A stretch of 64,000 bases of DNA from Bacteroidaceae bacterium (GTDB lineage: Bacteria > Bacteroidota > Bacteroidia > Bacteroidales > Bacteroidaceae), in the NCBI GenBank assembly GCA_024401225.1, contig JAKSLM010000001.1, forward strand, positions 93,251 to 157,250, in the 5' to 3' direction. Position 1 is the stretch's first letter, and every line of letters starts with the position of its first letter. A program made the translations under genes and the position numbers. Positions 35,344 through 44,545 of this stretch are shown here, piece by piece. Under the pieces are notes generated by a model. It had not been told where the DNA came from. It made no database searches and worked only from the letters and a program-made list of their open reading frames with translations.

Positions 35344-35371
35344 CAAAAATAAGGAAAATGTCTTACATTTG
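35344..35371. promoter_or_regulatory. Divergent promoter pair
   Basis: Minus-strand TATTTTTG (35344-35351) serves the membrane-protein operon. Plus-strand TACATTTG (35364-35371) serves the Gfo/Idh gene. The two -7 boxes lie back to back, 12 bases apart. Confidence 0.6.
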
Positions 35372-35408
35372 CAAATAAAATCAATCATTTTTGACGAATA
35401 CACACCAA

Positions 35409-36404
35409 ATGAGCAATAATACTACCATAAAATGGGGTTTTATCGGTTGCGGAGAAGTAACTGAGAAGAAGAGTGGCCCTGCATTTCAAAAGGTCGAAGG
35501 TTCTGAAATCGTAGCCGTGATGAGCCGTGATCCACTAAAAGTGAAGTCGTACGCAGCACGCCACGGCATAAGAAAGTATTACACCGATCCTCAGTCGCTC
35601 ATTGACGACCCAGAGGTCAATGCTGTCTACATTGCCACCCCACCCTCATCCCATGCCACCTATGCCATCATGTCGATGCGAGCAGGCAAGCCATGCTATG
35701 TCGAAAAACCATTGGCAGCAAGCTATGAGGAATGCCAGCGCGTGAATCGTATCAGCGAACTGACAGGAGTGCCTTGCTTCGTCGCATACTACCGCCGTTA
35801 CCTTCCATATTTCCAGAAGGTGAAGGAACTTGCATATTCCGGACAAATAGGACAATTATTGACAGTACAGATTCAGCTTCACGTACCTCCTCGCGAACTC
35901 GACACAGCAAGTGGAAAAGAGCTCCCTTGGCGTCTGCAACCTGAGGTTGCTGGAGGTGGTGGATATTTCTACGACCTTGCCTCCCATCAGCTTGATATGC
36001 TGCAATATATGTTTGGTGACATCATTGAGGCAGAGGGGTTCTGCAGTAATCGTGGCCACCTATACAAAGTGCAAGACACATTCAATGCTTGTTTCCGTTT
36101 TGCCAACCAGTTGCAAGGCTCAGCATCGTGGTGCTTCGTTGCGCACGAATTGGCCAGAAAGGACAGAATACTCATCGTAGGCGACAAGGGTACAATAACC
36201 TTCTCCGTATTCGACTATAAGCCTATCAAACTTTACAACGAAAACGGCATCGAATACTTCGACGTTCCTAACCCCGAGCATGTTCAGATGCCACTCATCC
36301 AGCAGATAGTTGACCATCTCAGCGGAAAGGGCAAATGTGATTGCGACTGCCTCTCTGCAACGCCTGTCAATTGGGTCATGGATAAGATTTTGGGCAAATT
36401 TTAA
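35409..36404 (+). CDS. Gfo/Idh/MocA family oxidoreductase
   Basis: A 331-aa NAD(P)-dependent oxidoreductase. The Rossmann motif is WGFIGCGEVTEKKSGPAF. YVEKPLA carries the catalytic Lys of the family. The C-terminal sheet domain contains the GGGYFYDLASHQLDML motif. The ATG at 35409 (MSNNTT) is chosen over a TTG at 35391. Substrate unknown; sugars, inositols or bile-acid-like compounds are all used by relatives. Confidence 0.9.
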   Translation: MSNNTTIKWGFIGCGEVTEKKSGPAFQKVEGSEIVAVMSRDPLKVKSYAARHGIRKYYTDPQSLIDDPEVNAVYIATPPSSHATYAIMSMRAGKPCYVEKPLAASYEECQRVNRISELTGVPCFVAYYRRYLPYFQKVKELAYSGQIGQLLTVQIQLHVPPRELDTASGKELPWRLQPEVAGGGGYFYDLASHQLDMLQYMFGDIIEAEGFCSNRGHLYKVQDTFNACFRFANQLQGSASWCFVAHELARKDRILIVGDKGTITFSVFDYKPIKLYNENGIEYFDVPNPEHVQMPLIQQIVDHLSGKGKCDCDCLSATPVNWVMDKILGKF

Positions 36405-36446
36405 TATTTTCTGCAATTATTGTATTATAATTCCAATAGTTTTTTG

Positions 36447-36454
36447 TACCTTTG
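36447..36454 (+). promoter_or_regulatory. -7 box of serS
   Basis: TACCTTTG with a T-rich stretch before it, about 60 bases upstream of the serS ATG. Confidence 0.55.
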
Positions 36455-36514
36455 TGCCGTTTTACGCGTACGCGATAACAAAAGGTAAGATATTAACGCA
36501 AACTACACATCATA

Positions 36515-37831
36515 ATGTTAACATTAAAACAGATTACAGAAGAGACCGAACGCGTCATCGCAGGTCTTGAAAAGAAGCACTTCAAAGGTGCTAAGGAAGC
36601 TGTTGAGCAGGCCATGGCTATCGATAAGCAGCGCCGTGATGCTCAGACACAGCTTGATGCTACTCTTGCCGAAAGCAAGAAATATGCTGCAGAAATCGGA
36701 AAACTCATGAAGGCTGGCCAGAAGGACGAGGCTGAAGCTGCAAAGGCTGAGGTTGCAAAGCTCAAGGCTACCGCTGCAGAACTTGAATCCACAAAGGTTG
36801 AGGCAGAGAAGGCACTTACTGCTCACCTCTGCACTATCCCTAACATACCTTACGATGAGGTTCCTGAAGGCTCATGCGCTGAGGACAACTGGGTAGTAAA
36901 GTCAAACCTCAAGGAATGCGTTGAAGGCAAGGATACTGTAGGCAACTGGGATTGCAACCCAACCAATGGTGAAGCTAAACTCCCACACTGGGAACTCGCA
37001 AAGAAATACAACCTCATCGACTTCGACCTCGGTGTAAAGATCACTGGTGCCGGATTCCCTGTATATACAGGTAAGGGTGCACAGCTTCAGCGTGCCCTTA
37101 TCAACTTCTTCCTCGCTGAAGCAAACAAGGCTGGCTACACAGAAATCATGCCTCCTACAGTTGTTAATGCAGCATCAGGCTATGGCACAGGTCAGCTTCC
37201 TGACAAGGAGGGCCAGATGTACCACTGCGAGATCGACGACCTCTACCTCATCCCTACTGCCGAGGTTCCTGTGACAAACATCTATCGCGATGTAATCCTT
37301 GACGAGAAGCAGTTCCCAATCAAGAACTGTGCTTACACTCAGTGCTTCCGTCGTGAGGCAGGATCGTACGGAAAGGACGTTCGCGGCCTCAACCGTCTGC
37401 ACGAGTTCTCTAAGATTGAGATTGTACGCATCGACACTCCTGAGCACTCAGCCGAGAGCCACAAGGAGATGCTCGCTCACGTAGAGGGCTTGCTCCAGAA
37501 GCTTGAACTCCCATACCGCATCCTCCGCCTTTGCGGTGGCGATCAGAGTTTCACTTCTGCCATCTGCTACGACTTTGAGGTTTATTCAGAGGCTCAGGGC
37601 CGCTGGCTTGAGGTTTCATCAGTATCCAACTTCGATACTTACCAGGCCAACCGCCTCAAGTGCCGCTACCGCAATGCTGACAAGAAGGTACAGCTCTGCC
37701 ACACTCTCAACGGCTCTGCTCTTGCACTCCCACGCATCGTGGCATCAATTCTCGAGAACTTCCAGACCGAGAAGGGCATCCGCATGCCTAAGGCACTCAT
37801 CCCTTACACAGGATTCGAATACATCGACTAA
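36515..37831 (+). CDS. serS: Seryl-tRNA synthetase
   Basis: A class II synthetase of 438 aa. The N-terminal long antiparallel coiled coil (about residues 25-110) grips the tRNA variable arm. Motif 2 lies in CFRREAGSYGKDVRGLNRLH and motif 3 in NGSALALPRIVASILE. It is followed after 44 bases by the Nfn-like gene, probably on the same transcript. Confidence 0.96.
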   Translation: MLTLKQITEETERVIAGLEKKHFKGAKEAVEQAMAIDKQRRDAQTQLDATLAESKKYAAEIGKLMKAGQKDEAEAAKAEVAKLKATAAELESTKVEAEKALTAHLCTIPNIPYDEVPEGSCAEDNWVVKSNLKECVEGKDTVGNWDCNPTNGEAKLPHWELAKKYNLIDFDLGVKITGAGFPVYTGKGAQLQRALINFFLAEANKAGYTEIMPPTVVNAASGYGTGQLPDKEGQMYHCEIDDLYLIPTAEVPVTNIYRDVILDEKQFPIKNCAYTQCFRREAGSYGKDVRGLNRLHEFSKIEIVRIDTPEHSAESHKEMLAHVEGLLQKLELPYRILRLCGGDQSFTSAICYDFEVYSEAQGRWLEVSSVSNFDTYQANRLKCRYRNADKKVQLCHTLNGSALALPRIVASILENFQTEKGIRMPKALIPYTGFEYID

Positions 37832-37875
37832 TATAAAGAAAAATCACAGACCAAACATATTCATTGTATTAATTT

Positions 37876-40224
37876 ATGAACAAGATTGTTTCTAAAGAGC
37901 AGTTCTCTGAGAAGGTCTTCAAGCTTGTAGTTGAAGCGCCTCTCATTGCAAAGTCTCGCAAAGCAGGCCATTTCGTAATCGTTCGCGTTGGCGAACAGGG
38001 CGAACGTATGCCACTCACCATTGCTGATGCTGACACAGAGGCTGGTACTATCACCCTCGTAGTTCAGACAGTAGGTTACTCATCAACTAAGCTCTGCAGC
38101 CTCAATGCAGGCGACTACATCACAGACGTAGTAGGTCCACTCGGCCAGGCTACTCACATCGACAACTTCGGTACTGTAGTATGTGCCGGTGGTGGTGTAG
38201 GTGTAGCTCCAATGCTCCCTATCATCAAGTCGCTCAAGGCAGCAGGCAACCGCGTCATCTCCGTGCTCGCAGGTCGTAGCAAGGAACTCATCATCCTCGA
38301 GGATGAGGTTCGCAAGCATTCGGACGAGGTTATCATTATGACCGACGATGGCTCATACGGAAAGCAGGGTGTCGTAACTGTAGGTATTGAGGAGGTTATC
38401 CAGCGTGAGAAGGTCGACAAGTGCTTCGCTATCGGTCCTGCTATCATGATGAAGTTCTGCTGTCTCCTCACTAAGAAATATGAGATTCCAACAGACGTAT
38501 CGCTCAACACTATCATGGTCGATGGTACTGGTATGTGCGGTGCTTGCCGTATCACAGTAGGTGGTTCGACTAAGTTCGTATGTGTCGATGGTCCTGAGTT
38601 TGATGGCCACGCAGTTGACTTCGATGAGATGTTCAAGCGTATGGGCGCATTCAAGCCTGTTGAGATCGAGGAAATGAAGAAGCTCACTGAGCACGTAGAG
38701 GGTATCAAGGTTTGCAAGAAGGAAGCTGAGGCAGTTGCTGCACCAGTAGCTGGCGACGGCGAGACTCCACTTGCAGAACTCACTGACCGCTCATCTGCAT
38801 GGCGCAAGGAGATTCAGGGCTCTATGAAGGCTAAGGATCGCGGCGACATCGAGCGTTGCGTTATGGGCGAGCTCGATCCAGTTTACCGTGCTACTACTCG
38901 CGTTGAAGAGGTTAACACAGGTCTTACTGTAGAGCAGGCTCTTACAGAGGCTAAGCGTTGTCTTGACTGTGCTAACCCAACTTGTATGCAGGGTTGTCCA
39001 GTATCAATCAATATCCCATCATTTGTCAAGAGCATCGAGCGTGGACACTTCCTCGATGCTGCCAAGGTACTCAAGTCTACATCTGCTCTCCCAGCAGTAT
39101 GTGGTCGTGTATGTCCTCAGGAGAAGCAGTGCGAAAGCAAGTGTATGCACCTCAAGCTCGGTCACAAGGCCGTTGCTATCGGTAACCTCGAACGCTTCGC
39201 TGCCGACTACGAGCGCAACTCGGGCAAGATGGCTCTTCCTGAGTGTGCACCAAAGAATGGCATCAAGGTTGCTATCGTAGGTTCGGGTCCTGCAGGTCTC
39301 TCATGCGCAGGCGACATGGCTAAGGCTGGTTTCGACGTTACGGTATTCGAGGCTCTTCACGAGATTGGTGGTGTGCTCAAGTACGGTATTCCAGAGTTCC
39401 GTCTTCCAAACGCTATCGTTGACGTTGAGATCGAGAACCTTTCTAAGATTGGCGTTAACTTTGTAAAGGACTGCATCGTAGGTAAGACTATCACAATGCA
39501 GGATCTCGAGGCTGAAGGCTACAAGGCAATCTTCGTTGCTTCAGGTGCCGGTCTGCCAAACTTCATGAACATCCCAGGCGAGAACTCAGTAGGTATCATG
39601 TCATCAAACGAGTACCTCACTCGTGTGAACCTCATGGATGCTTCCAACCCTGCAACTGACACTCCTATCGTCAAGGCTAAGAACGTGATGGTAGTCGGCG
39701 GTGGTAACACAGCTATGGACTCATGCCGTACAGCTAAGCGTCTCGGTGCTGAGAAGGTATGGATCGTATATCGTCGTTCAGAGGCAGAGATGCCAGCTCG
39801 TCTTGAGGAGGTTAAGCATGCAAAGGAAGAAGGCATCGAGTTCCTCACTCTCCACAACCCTATCGAGTACATCGCTGACGAGAAGGGTAACCTCACTCAG
39901 GTTAAGCTTCAGGTTATGGAACTCGGCGAGCCAGATGCTTCAGGCCGTCGTTCTCCAGTGCCAGTAGAGGGCAAGATTGAGACTCTCGACATCGACCAGG
40001 CTATCGTAGCTGTTGGTGTATCTCCAAACCCACTCGTTCCTAAGTCTGTTGAAGGACTCGAGCTCGGTCGCAAGAACACTATCGCTGTCAACGAGAGCAT
40101 GCAGTCATCTATCCCAACCATCTTCGCAGGTGGCGACATCGTTCGTGGTGGTGCTACAGTTATCCTCGCAATGGGTGACGGTCGCAAGGCTGCTGCAAGC
40201 ATGATTGAGATGCTAAGCAAGTAA
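37876..40224 (+). CDS. Fused Nfn-type ferredoxin-NADP oxidoreductase
   Basis: A 782-aa fusion. Residues 1-280 are the NfnA/PyrK-like FAD- and NAD-binding subunit ending in the 2Fe-2S cluster region DGTGMCGAC. From about 300 comes the NfnB/GltD-like subunit: CLDCANPTCMQGCPV and CGRVCPQEKQCESKC for two 4Fe-4S clusters, GSGPAGLSCAG for FAD, VVGGGNTAMDSC for NADPH and the C-terminal FAGGDIVRGG. In separate-subunit organisms NfnAB couples NADH, NADPH and ferredoxin by electron bifurcation. Fusions like this are widespread in Bacteroidales. The role here is redox balancing. Confidence 0.93.
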   Translation: MNKIVSKEQFSEKVFKLVVEAPLIAKSRKAGHFVIVRVGEQGERMPLTIADADTEAGTITLVVQTVGYSSTKLCSLNAGDYITDVVGPLGQATHIDNFGTVVCAGGGVGVAPMLPIIKSLKAAGNRVISVLAGRSKELIILEDEVRKHSDEVIIMTDDGSYGKQGVVTVGIEEVIQREKVDKCFAIGPAIMMKFCCLLTKKYEIPTDVSLNTIMVDGTGMCGACRITVGGSTKFVCVDGPEFDGHAVDFDEMFKRMGAFKPVEIEEMKKLTEHVEGIKVCKKEAEAVAAPVAGDGETPLAELTDRSSAWRKEIQGSMKAKDRGDIERCVMGELDPVYRATTRVEEVNTGLTVEQALTEAKRCLDCANPTCMQGCPVSINIPSFVKSIERGHFLDAAKVLKSTSALPAVCGRVCPQEKQCESKCMHLKLGHKAVAIGNLERFAADYERNSGKMALPECAPKNGIKVAIVGSGPAGLSCAGDMAKAGFDVTVFEALHEIGGVLKYGIPEFRLPNAIVDVEIENLSKIGVNFVKDCIVGKTITMQDLEAEGYKAIFVASGAGLPNFMNIPGENSVGIMSSNEYLTRVNLMDASNPATDTPIVKAKNVMVVGGGNTAMDSCRTAKRLGAEKVWIVYRRSEAEMPARLEEVKHAKEEGIEFLTLHNPIEYIADEKGNLTQVKLQVMELGEPDASGRRSPVPVEGKIETLDIDQAIVAVGVSPNPLVPKSVEGLELGRKNTIAVNESMQSSIPTIFAGGDIVRGGATVILAMGDGRKAAASMIEMLSK

Positions 40225-40257
40225 GTTTAGCTCGATTTTTATCGACTTACACAATAA

Positions 40258-40315
40258 AAGGACAAATGCCTACGTTTGTATAATATGTACAACAGGCATT
40301 TGTCCTTATTATATA
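40258..40315 (+). terminator. Terminator of serS-nfn
   Basis: AAGGACAAATGCCT (40258-40271) pairs perfectly with AGGCATTTGTCCTT (40294-40307) over 14 bp. The 22-base loop can fold further (TTGTA...TACAA). Confidence 0.8.
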
Positions 40316-40329
40316 TATAACCATTAACG

Positions 40330-41766
40330 ATGCGACTCATACTCCAATACATACTGATGCTCTCCCTCATTGCATCGCTTGCAAGCTGTAATGACGAAGA
40401 GGTGTTCAACCTCAGCAGTAAAGCTGTGCTGACCTTCTCATCCGACACGATCAGCTTCGACACCGTATTCTCTACCATAGGCACCAGCACCAAGAACTTC
40501 CAGGTCTACAACCGCAACAACGAGAACCTGCGTCTCAGCAGCGTACGCCTTGCAAGCGGAGGCACATCGGGGTTCCGCATCAATGTCGATGGGCAGTACG
40601 GCGTATCGCATAGTGATGTCGACATACTTCGCAATGACAGCATCTTCATCTTCGTGGAGGTAACCGTCCATCCACAGGAGGCCGACTCCCCTATCCTTGT
40701 TGAGGATTCCATCATCTTCACTACGGCAAGCGGACTGCGCCAGCAAGTCATGCTGAGAGCTTATGGGCAGGACATTATCGTATTGAAGGGAATGATCATC
40801 GATAGTGACACAACGCTTTGTTCGCCACGTCCTTACGTCATCTACGACAGTCTTGTGGTAAACGAAGGGGCAACCCTTCATATTGGTGCAGGCTCAACTC
40901 TATGCTTTCATCCAGAGGCAGGCCTGACCGTACGCGGCACACTTGACATTCAAGGCACCTATGAGCAGCCTGTCACCCTGCGCGGCGACCGCACAGACAA
41001 GATGTTCCCATACCTGCCTTACGACCGTCTCGCATCGCAATGGCAAGGAGTACGTTTCACATCTTCCAGCACAGGCAACACAATCAACTGTGCCGACATT
41101 CATAGCGGAACATTCGGCATCCGATGCGACGCTACAGCCGACAGCATTCGTCAGCTCACGCTTACCAATAGCACAATACACAACGTGGCTGGCTACGGAC
41201 TCGCAGCGGTCAATAGCAACATATACGTGGCAAACTGTCAGATAAGCAACTCAATGCTCGACTGCATCAGCCTGCTCGGCGGAACATACGATTTCTACCA
41301 CTGCACCATAGCACAGTTCTACCCATGGAAGGCAGACCGCGGCAATGCGGTGGTATGCAGCAATGCAGATGGCCGACAAGCGTTCCCATTGCACAGAATG
41401 CACTTTTTCAATAGTATCATTACTGGTTACGCTACCGATGAGATATTCGCCACACGGATGCAGGACACAGACTCCACCCATCTGGCAGACTCCGAGTTTA
41501 ACCTTCTATTTGATTATTGCTTAGTGAATACCGACACCACTGGCGCCTCGCAGTATTTCACCAACTGCCTCATCGACCATAAGGATTCGCTCATCAACCG
41601 TGCCGGCAACTTCAAGACCATCGACACCGATATCTATCTCTACGACTTCTCGCTCGATAGTCTGTCGCGTGCACGAAGTGCCGCCTCACCATCCTACACA
41701 TCTCTCTTCCCTCTCAACAAGAATGGACAAAAGCGTGAAGAGAAGAGCGATATGGGATGCTACTGA
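40330..41766 (+). CDS. Right-handed beta-helix lipoprotein
   Basis: A 478-aa surface or periplasmic lipoprotein (Cys20 after LIASLAS). Residues 30-150 form a beta-rich domain with FDTVFSTIGTSTK. From about 170 to 400 come short repeats ending in Asn/Ser/Gly turns (LTLTNSTIHNVAGYGL, NCQISNSMLDCISL) typical of a parallel beta-helix. Relatives include polysaccharide lyases, but no catalytic motif was seen, so binding or structure is as likely as catalysis. Its stop lies one base from that of the convergent transglycosylase gene. Confidence 0.87.
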   Translation: MRLILQYILMLSLIASLASCNDEEVFNLSSKAVLTFSSDTISFDTVFSTIGTSTKNFQVYNRNNENLRLSSVRLASGGTSGFRINVDGQYGVSHSDVDILRNDSIFIFVEVTVHPQEADSPILVEDSIIFTTASGLRQQVMLRAYGQDIIVLKGMIIDSDTTLCSPRPYVIYDSLVVNEGATLHIGAGSTLCFHPEAGLTVRGTLDIQGTYEQPVTLRGDRTDKMFPYLPYDRLASQWQGVRFTSSSTGNTINCADIHSGTFGIRCDATADSIRQLTLTNSTIHNVAGYGLAAVNSNIYVANCQISNSMLDCISLLGGTYDFYHCTIAQFYPWKADRGNAVVCSNADGRQAFPLHRMHFFNSIITGYATDEIFATRMQDTDSTHLADSEFNLLFDYCLVNTDTTGASQYFTNCLIDHKDSLINRAGNFKTIDTDIYLYDFSLDSLSRARSAASPSYTSLFPLNKNGQKREEKSDMGCY

Positions 41767-41767
41767 T

Positions 41768-42946
41768 TCATCTCACCTTTCTCTTATATTCATCCCACCT
41801 GCTGCGAATCTTCTCCACATAGTCGAAGGTCTCGCTGCCGCGGAAATAACCATGCTTAACCTCTGGCTGATTATAGAATTCCGACTTAGCCATGTTAAGC
41901 ACATATTCATCGACATTTGCATGCCATACGTTTGGATTCTTGCCATACTTTCTGGCAAGTGTACGGGCATCGTCCACATGACCTGGGCCTGCATTGTAGG
42001 CTGCCAGAATGAAGTTGATGCGTTCCTGCGGATTGCTGATGGCAGAATAGTGGGTGTTAAGCTTGGAAATCAACCGTGTAGCGCCGCGTATGTTGCTCTC
42101 AGCATTGAACACCTCCGACTGGCTGACACCCACATCGGCAGCTGTGCGAGGCATGAGCTGCATCAGTCCCATAGCACCCATGAACGACACTGCCTGAGGG
42201 TCGAAGCCAGACTCCTGGAATGCTTGTGCAGCCAGCAGTCGCCAGTCCCATCCACACTGTCGGCCATACTGCTTGAAGTAGGCATCGTACTCAGATATGA
42301 TGCCCTTTGCCTGGTCGAGCATAGGACTCTTCACCTTGCGGCGTGGAGCGTATGTCTTTCCTCCCTTGCCTTTCACGTGGATAGTTGTGTAGTCGAAGAA
42401 GTCTGCCTCGTTGGCTGCAAGCCATTCGCTGAGCGACGACGCAAGCAGAGGAGCATCCTGGCGCACAGCCCAGGCGATATTGCCTCCCGAACGTAGTGTA
42501 GTATCTCTGCGCACCACGCTCAAGCTATCCATGAAGTGCGACAACTGTTCCTTACCGCAGAATGAAAGGCGGTCGGTCAGCGTGTCGGTTACCGTCATGC
42601 CATAAGCGATGATATCACCTTCGCCATCAACGAGTTTGCGGACCAGTTCATTCCTGTCCCTTGCCACCTCTACGCGGACGCTCGTACCGATGCTCTTGGC
42701 ATACTGGCGAGCAAGCATATACTGCGTACCAAACTCTTCTCCGCGAAACTCAAAGTAGCTTACATCACCAAACAGTGTAAGCACTATGAGTTCGCCGCCC
42801 GACTGAATGTCAGGCAGGTCAAAAAAGTCACTCCCAACCTTTGATGGCTGGGAGTCACTTGTAGTCTTCTTGGCATCACCGTCTGCACCTTTGCATGAAG
42901 CAAACAGCAGCGTTGCTGCCATGATGATGTAAAATAGTCTGTTCAC
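41768..42946 (-). CDS. MltF-like membrane-bound lytic transglycosylase
   Basis: A lipoprotein (Cys18 in LLFASC) of 392 aa with two parts. An N-terminal substrate-binding-protein-like domain (about 45-200, with ELIVLTLFG) is followed by a C-terminal SLT domain with catalytic Glu245 in AQAFQESGFDP, GAMGLMQLMPRTA and AAYNAGPGHV. It cleaves peptidoglycan with anhydromuramic acid formation. It is the last gene of a three-gene run with a small basic protein and an AICAR transformylase. Confidence 0.93.
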   Translation of the reverse strand: MNRLFYIIMAATLLFASCKGADGDAKKTTSDSQPSKVGSDFFDLPDIQSGGELIVLTLFGDVSYFEFRGEEFGTQYMLARQYAKSIGTSVRVEVARDRNELVRKLVDGEGDIIAYGMTVTDTLTDRLSFCGKEQLSHFMDSLSVVRRDTTLRSGGNIAWAVRQDAPLLASSLSEWLAANEADFFDYTTIHVKGKGGKTYAPRRKVKSPMLDQAKGIISEYDAYFKQYGRQCGWDWRLLAAQAFQESGFDPQAVSFMGAMGLMQLMPRTAADVGVSQSEVFNAESNIRGATRLISKLNTHYSAISNPQERINFILAAYNAGPGHVDDARTLARKYGKNPNVWHANVDEYVLNMAKSEFYNQPEVKHGYFRGSETFDYVEKIRSRWDEYKRKVR

Positions 42947-42955
42947 GCCTATTGT

Positions 42956-43171
42956 CTATGCCTTGTTCCTGCGCTGTGAGGCACGAGCCTTCACCTTTGC
43001 CTTGATCTCGGCCTTGTGCTTAGCTGCACCCGAGCCGTGAGCGCCAGTGTGGTACTTCTTGCCTTTAGCCTTGGTCTTGACCTTGTTGGGATCTTCCTTC
43101 TTCTCCTTCTTGGCACCGCCGAAGTGAATGCCATTCATCATGGCATAGAGGATTTCATTGTCTGAAGCCAT
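42956..43171 (-). CDS. Small highly basic protein
   Basis: A 71-aa protein: a short helical N-terminus (DNEILYAMMNGIHFGG), then a Lys/Ala-rich, almost certainly unstructured tail ending RASQRRNKA. No family recognised. Tight spacing to both neighbours (12 and 9 bases) supports expression. The composition suggests nucleic-acid or ribosome binding. Confidence 0.7.
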   Translation of the reverse strand: MASDNEILYAMMNGIHFGGAKKEKKEDPNKVKTKAKGKKYHTGAHGSGAAKHKAEIKAKVKARASQRRNKA

Positions 43172-43183
43172 GTATTATATTTA

Positions 43184-44371
43184 TTAATGATGGAAAAGAC
43201 GGATACCAGTGAATGCCATTGCGATGTCGTACTTGTCGCAAGTCTCGATAACATGGTCATCACGTACCGAACCACCTGCCTGAGCTATGTACTCTACACC
43301 ACTCTTGTGAGCACGCTCGATGTTGTCGCCGAATGGGAAGAACGCATCCGAACCAAGGCTTACCTTTGTGTTCTGTGCAAGCCAAGCCTTCTTCTCCTCC
43401 ATTGTGAGCGGAGCTGGCTGCTCAGTGAAGAACTGCTGCCATGCGCCGTCGCGAAGCACGTCCTCATACTCATCGCCAATGTAGATATCGATAGTGTTGT
43501 CGCGATCAGCACGGCGGATGCCCTCCTTGAATGGGAGATTCATGACCTTAGGGCACTGGCGAAGCCACCAGATGTCAGCCTTATTGCCTGCGAGACGAGT
43601 ACAGTGGATACGGCTCTGCTGTCCGGCACCGATACCGATAGCCTGACCATCCTTCACGTAGCATACAGAGTTGGACTGAGTGTACTTCAGGGTGATGAGT
43701 GCAATCTTGAGGTCGCGCTTAGCTTCCTCAGGGAAGTTCTTGTTGGCTGTAGGGATGTTCTCAAACAGGTTGTCGCCTGTGAGGTCGATCTCGTTGCGTC
43801 CCTGTTCGAAAGTTACGCCAAACACTTGCTTGCGCTCTATTGGAGCTGGAGTATAGTTAGGATCAATCTTGATCACATTGTAAGTTCCCTTGCGCTTGTC
43901 CTTGAGAATCTCGAGTGCCTCAGGAGTGTAGTCAGGAGCGATGACACCGTCGCTCACCTCACGCTTGATGATAAGAGCTGTAGGTACGTCGCAAGTATCC
44001 GAGAGTGCGATGAAGTCACCATACGATGACATACGGTCAGCACCACGTGCTCTTGCATAAGCAGTAGCAATAGGCGACAGTGGGCACTTAGCATCAATGT
44101 CGTCCACGAAATAGATCTTCTTCAGCGTGTCGCTCATTGGAGCACCCACAGCAGCACCAGCAGGACTGACATGCTTGAAGCTTGCAGCCGAAGGCATGCC
44201 AGTAGCGGCCTTCAGTTCCTTAACCAACTGCCAGCTGTTGAACGCGTCGAGAAGATTGATGTAGCCAGGGCGGCCGTTCAGTACCTCGATAGGAAGTTCG
44301 CCTTCCTCCATGTAAACTCGTGATGGCTTCTGATTAGGATTGCAGCCATACTTCAATGGTAATTCTTTCAT
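43184..44371 (-). CDS. Stand-alone AICAR transformylase (PurH C-terminal type)
   Basis: A 395-aa protein equal to the transformylase half of PurH, which formylates AICAR with 10-formyl-THF. FKHVSPAGAAVG carries the catalytic Lys-His pair. SDTCDVPTALIIKREVSDGVIAPDYT and QPRIHCTR-like QQSRIHCTRLAG are conserved. The IMP cyclohydrolase (MGS-like) half is absent and the N-terminus starts right at the transformylase fold. A full PurH may be encoded elsewhere. It heads the operon with the basic protein and the transglycosylase. Confidence 0.9.
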   Translation of the reverse strand: MKELPLKYGCNPNQKPSRVYMEEGELPIEVLNGRPGYINLLDAFNSWQLVKELKAATGMPSAASFKHVSPAGAAVGAPMSDTLKKIYFVDDIDAKCPLSPIATAYARARGADRMSSYGDFIALSDTCDVPTALIIKREVSDGVIAPDYTPEALEILKDKRKGTYNVIKIDPNYTPAPIERKQVFGVTFEQGRNEIDLTGDNLFENIPTANKNFPEEAKRDLKIALITLKYTQSNSVCYVKDGQAIGIGAGQQSRIHCTRLAGNKADIWWLRQCPKVMNLPFKEGIRRADRDNTIDIYIGDEYEDVLRDGAWQQFFTEQPAPLTMEEKKAWLAQNTKVSLGSDAFFPFGDNIERAHKSGVEYIAQAGGSVRDDHVIETCDKYDIAMAFTGIRLFHH

Positions 44372-44414
44372 TTACTATATATTTATATTTGTTATTTTCG
44401 ACATCTTGAAAGTG

Positions 44415-44422
44415 CAAAGATA
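44415..44422 (-). promoter_or_regulatory. -7 box of the AICAR transformylase operon
   Basis: Minus-strand TATCTTTG, 44 bases upstream of the ATG at 44371. Confidence 0.55.
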
Positions 44423-44485
44423 CGACTTTTTTCCGTTATTACACGATTTTTTCATAAGAAATAACACGTATAATACAAAAAGGTA

Positions 44486-44516
44486 TTGACTCGTATAGAT
44501 AAAAATACTAAATTTG
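44486..44516 (+). promoter_or_regulatory. Promoter of the acidic-tailed protein gene
   Basis: TTG (44486-44488), a 20-base spacer, TAAATTTG (44509-44516), then about 30 bases to the ATG at 44546. Confidence 0.65.
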
Positions 44517-44545
44517 CACCCGATTTTAACAAACAGGATAAAATA

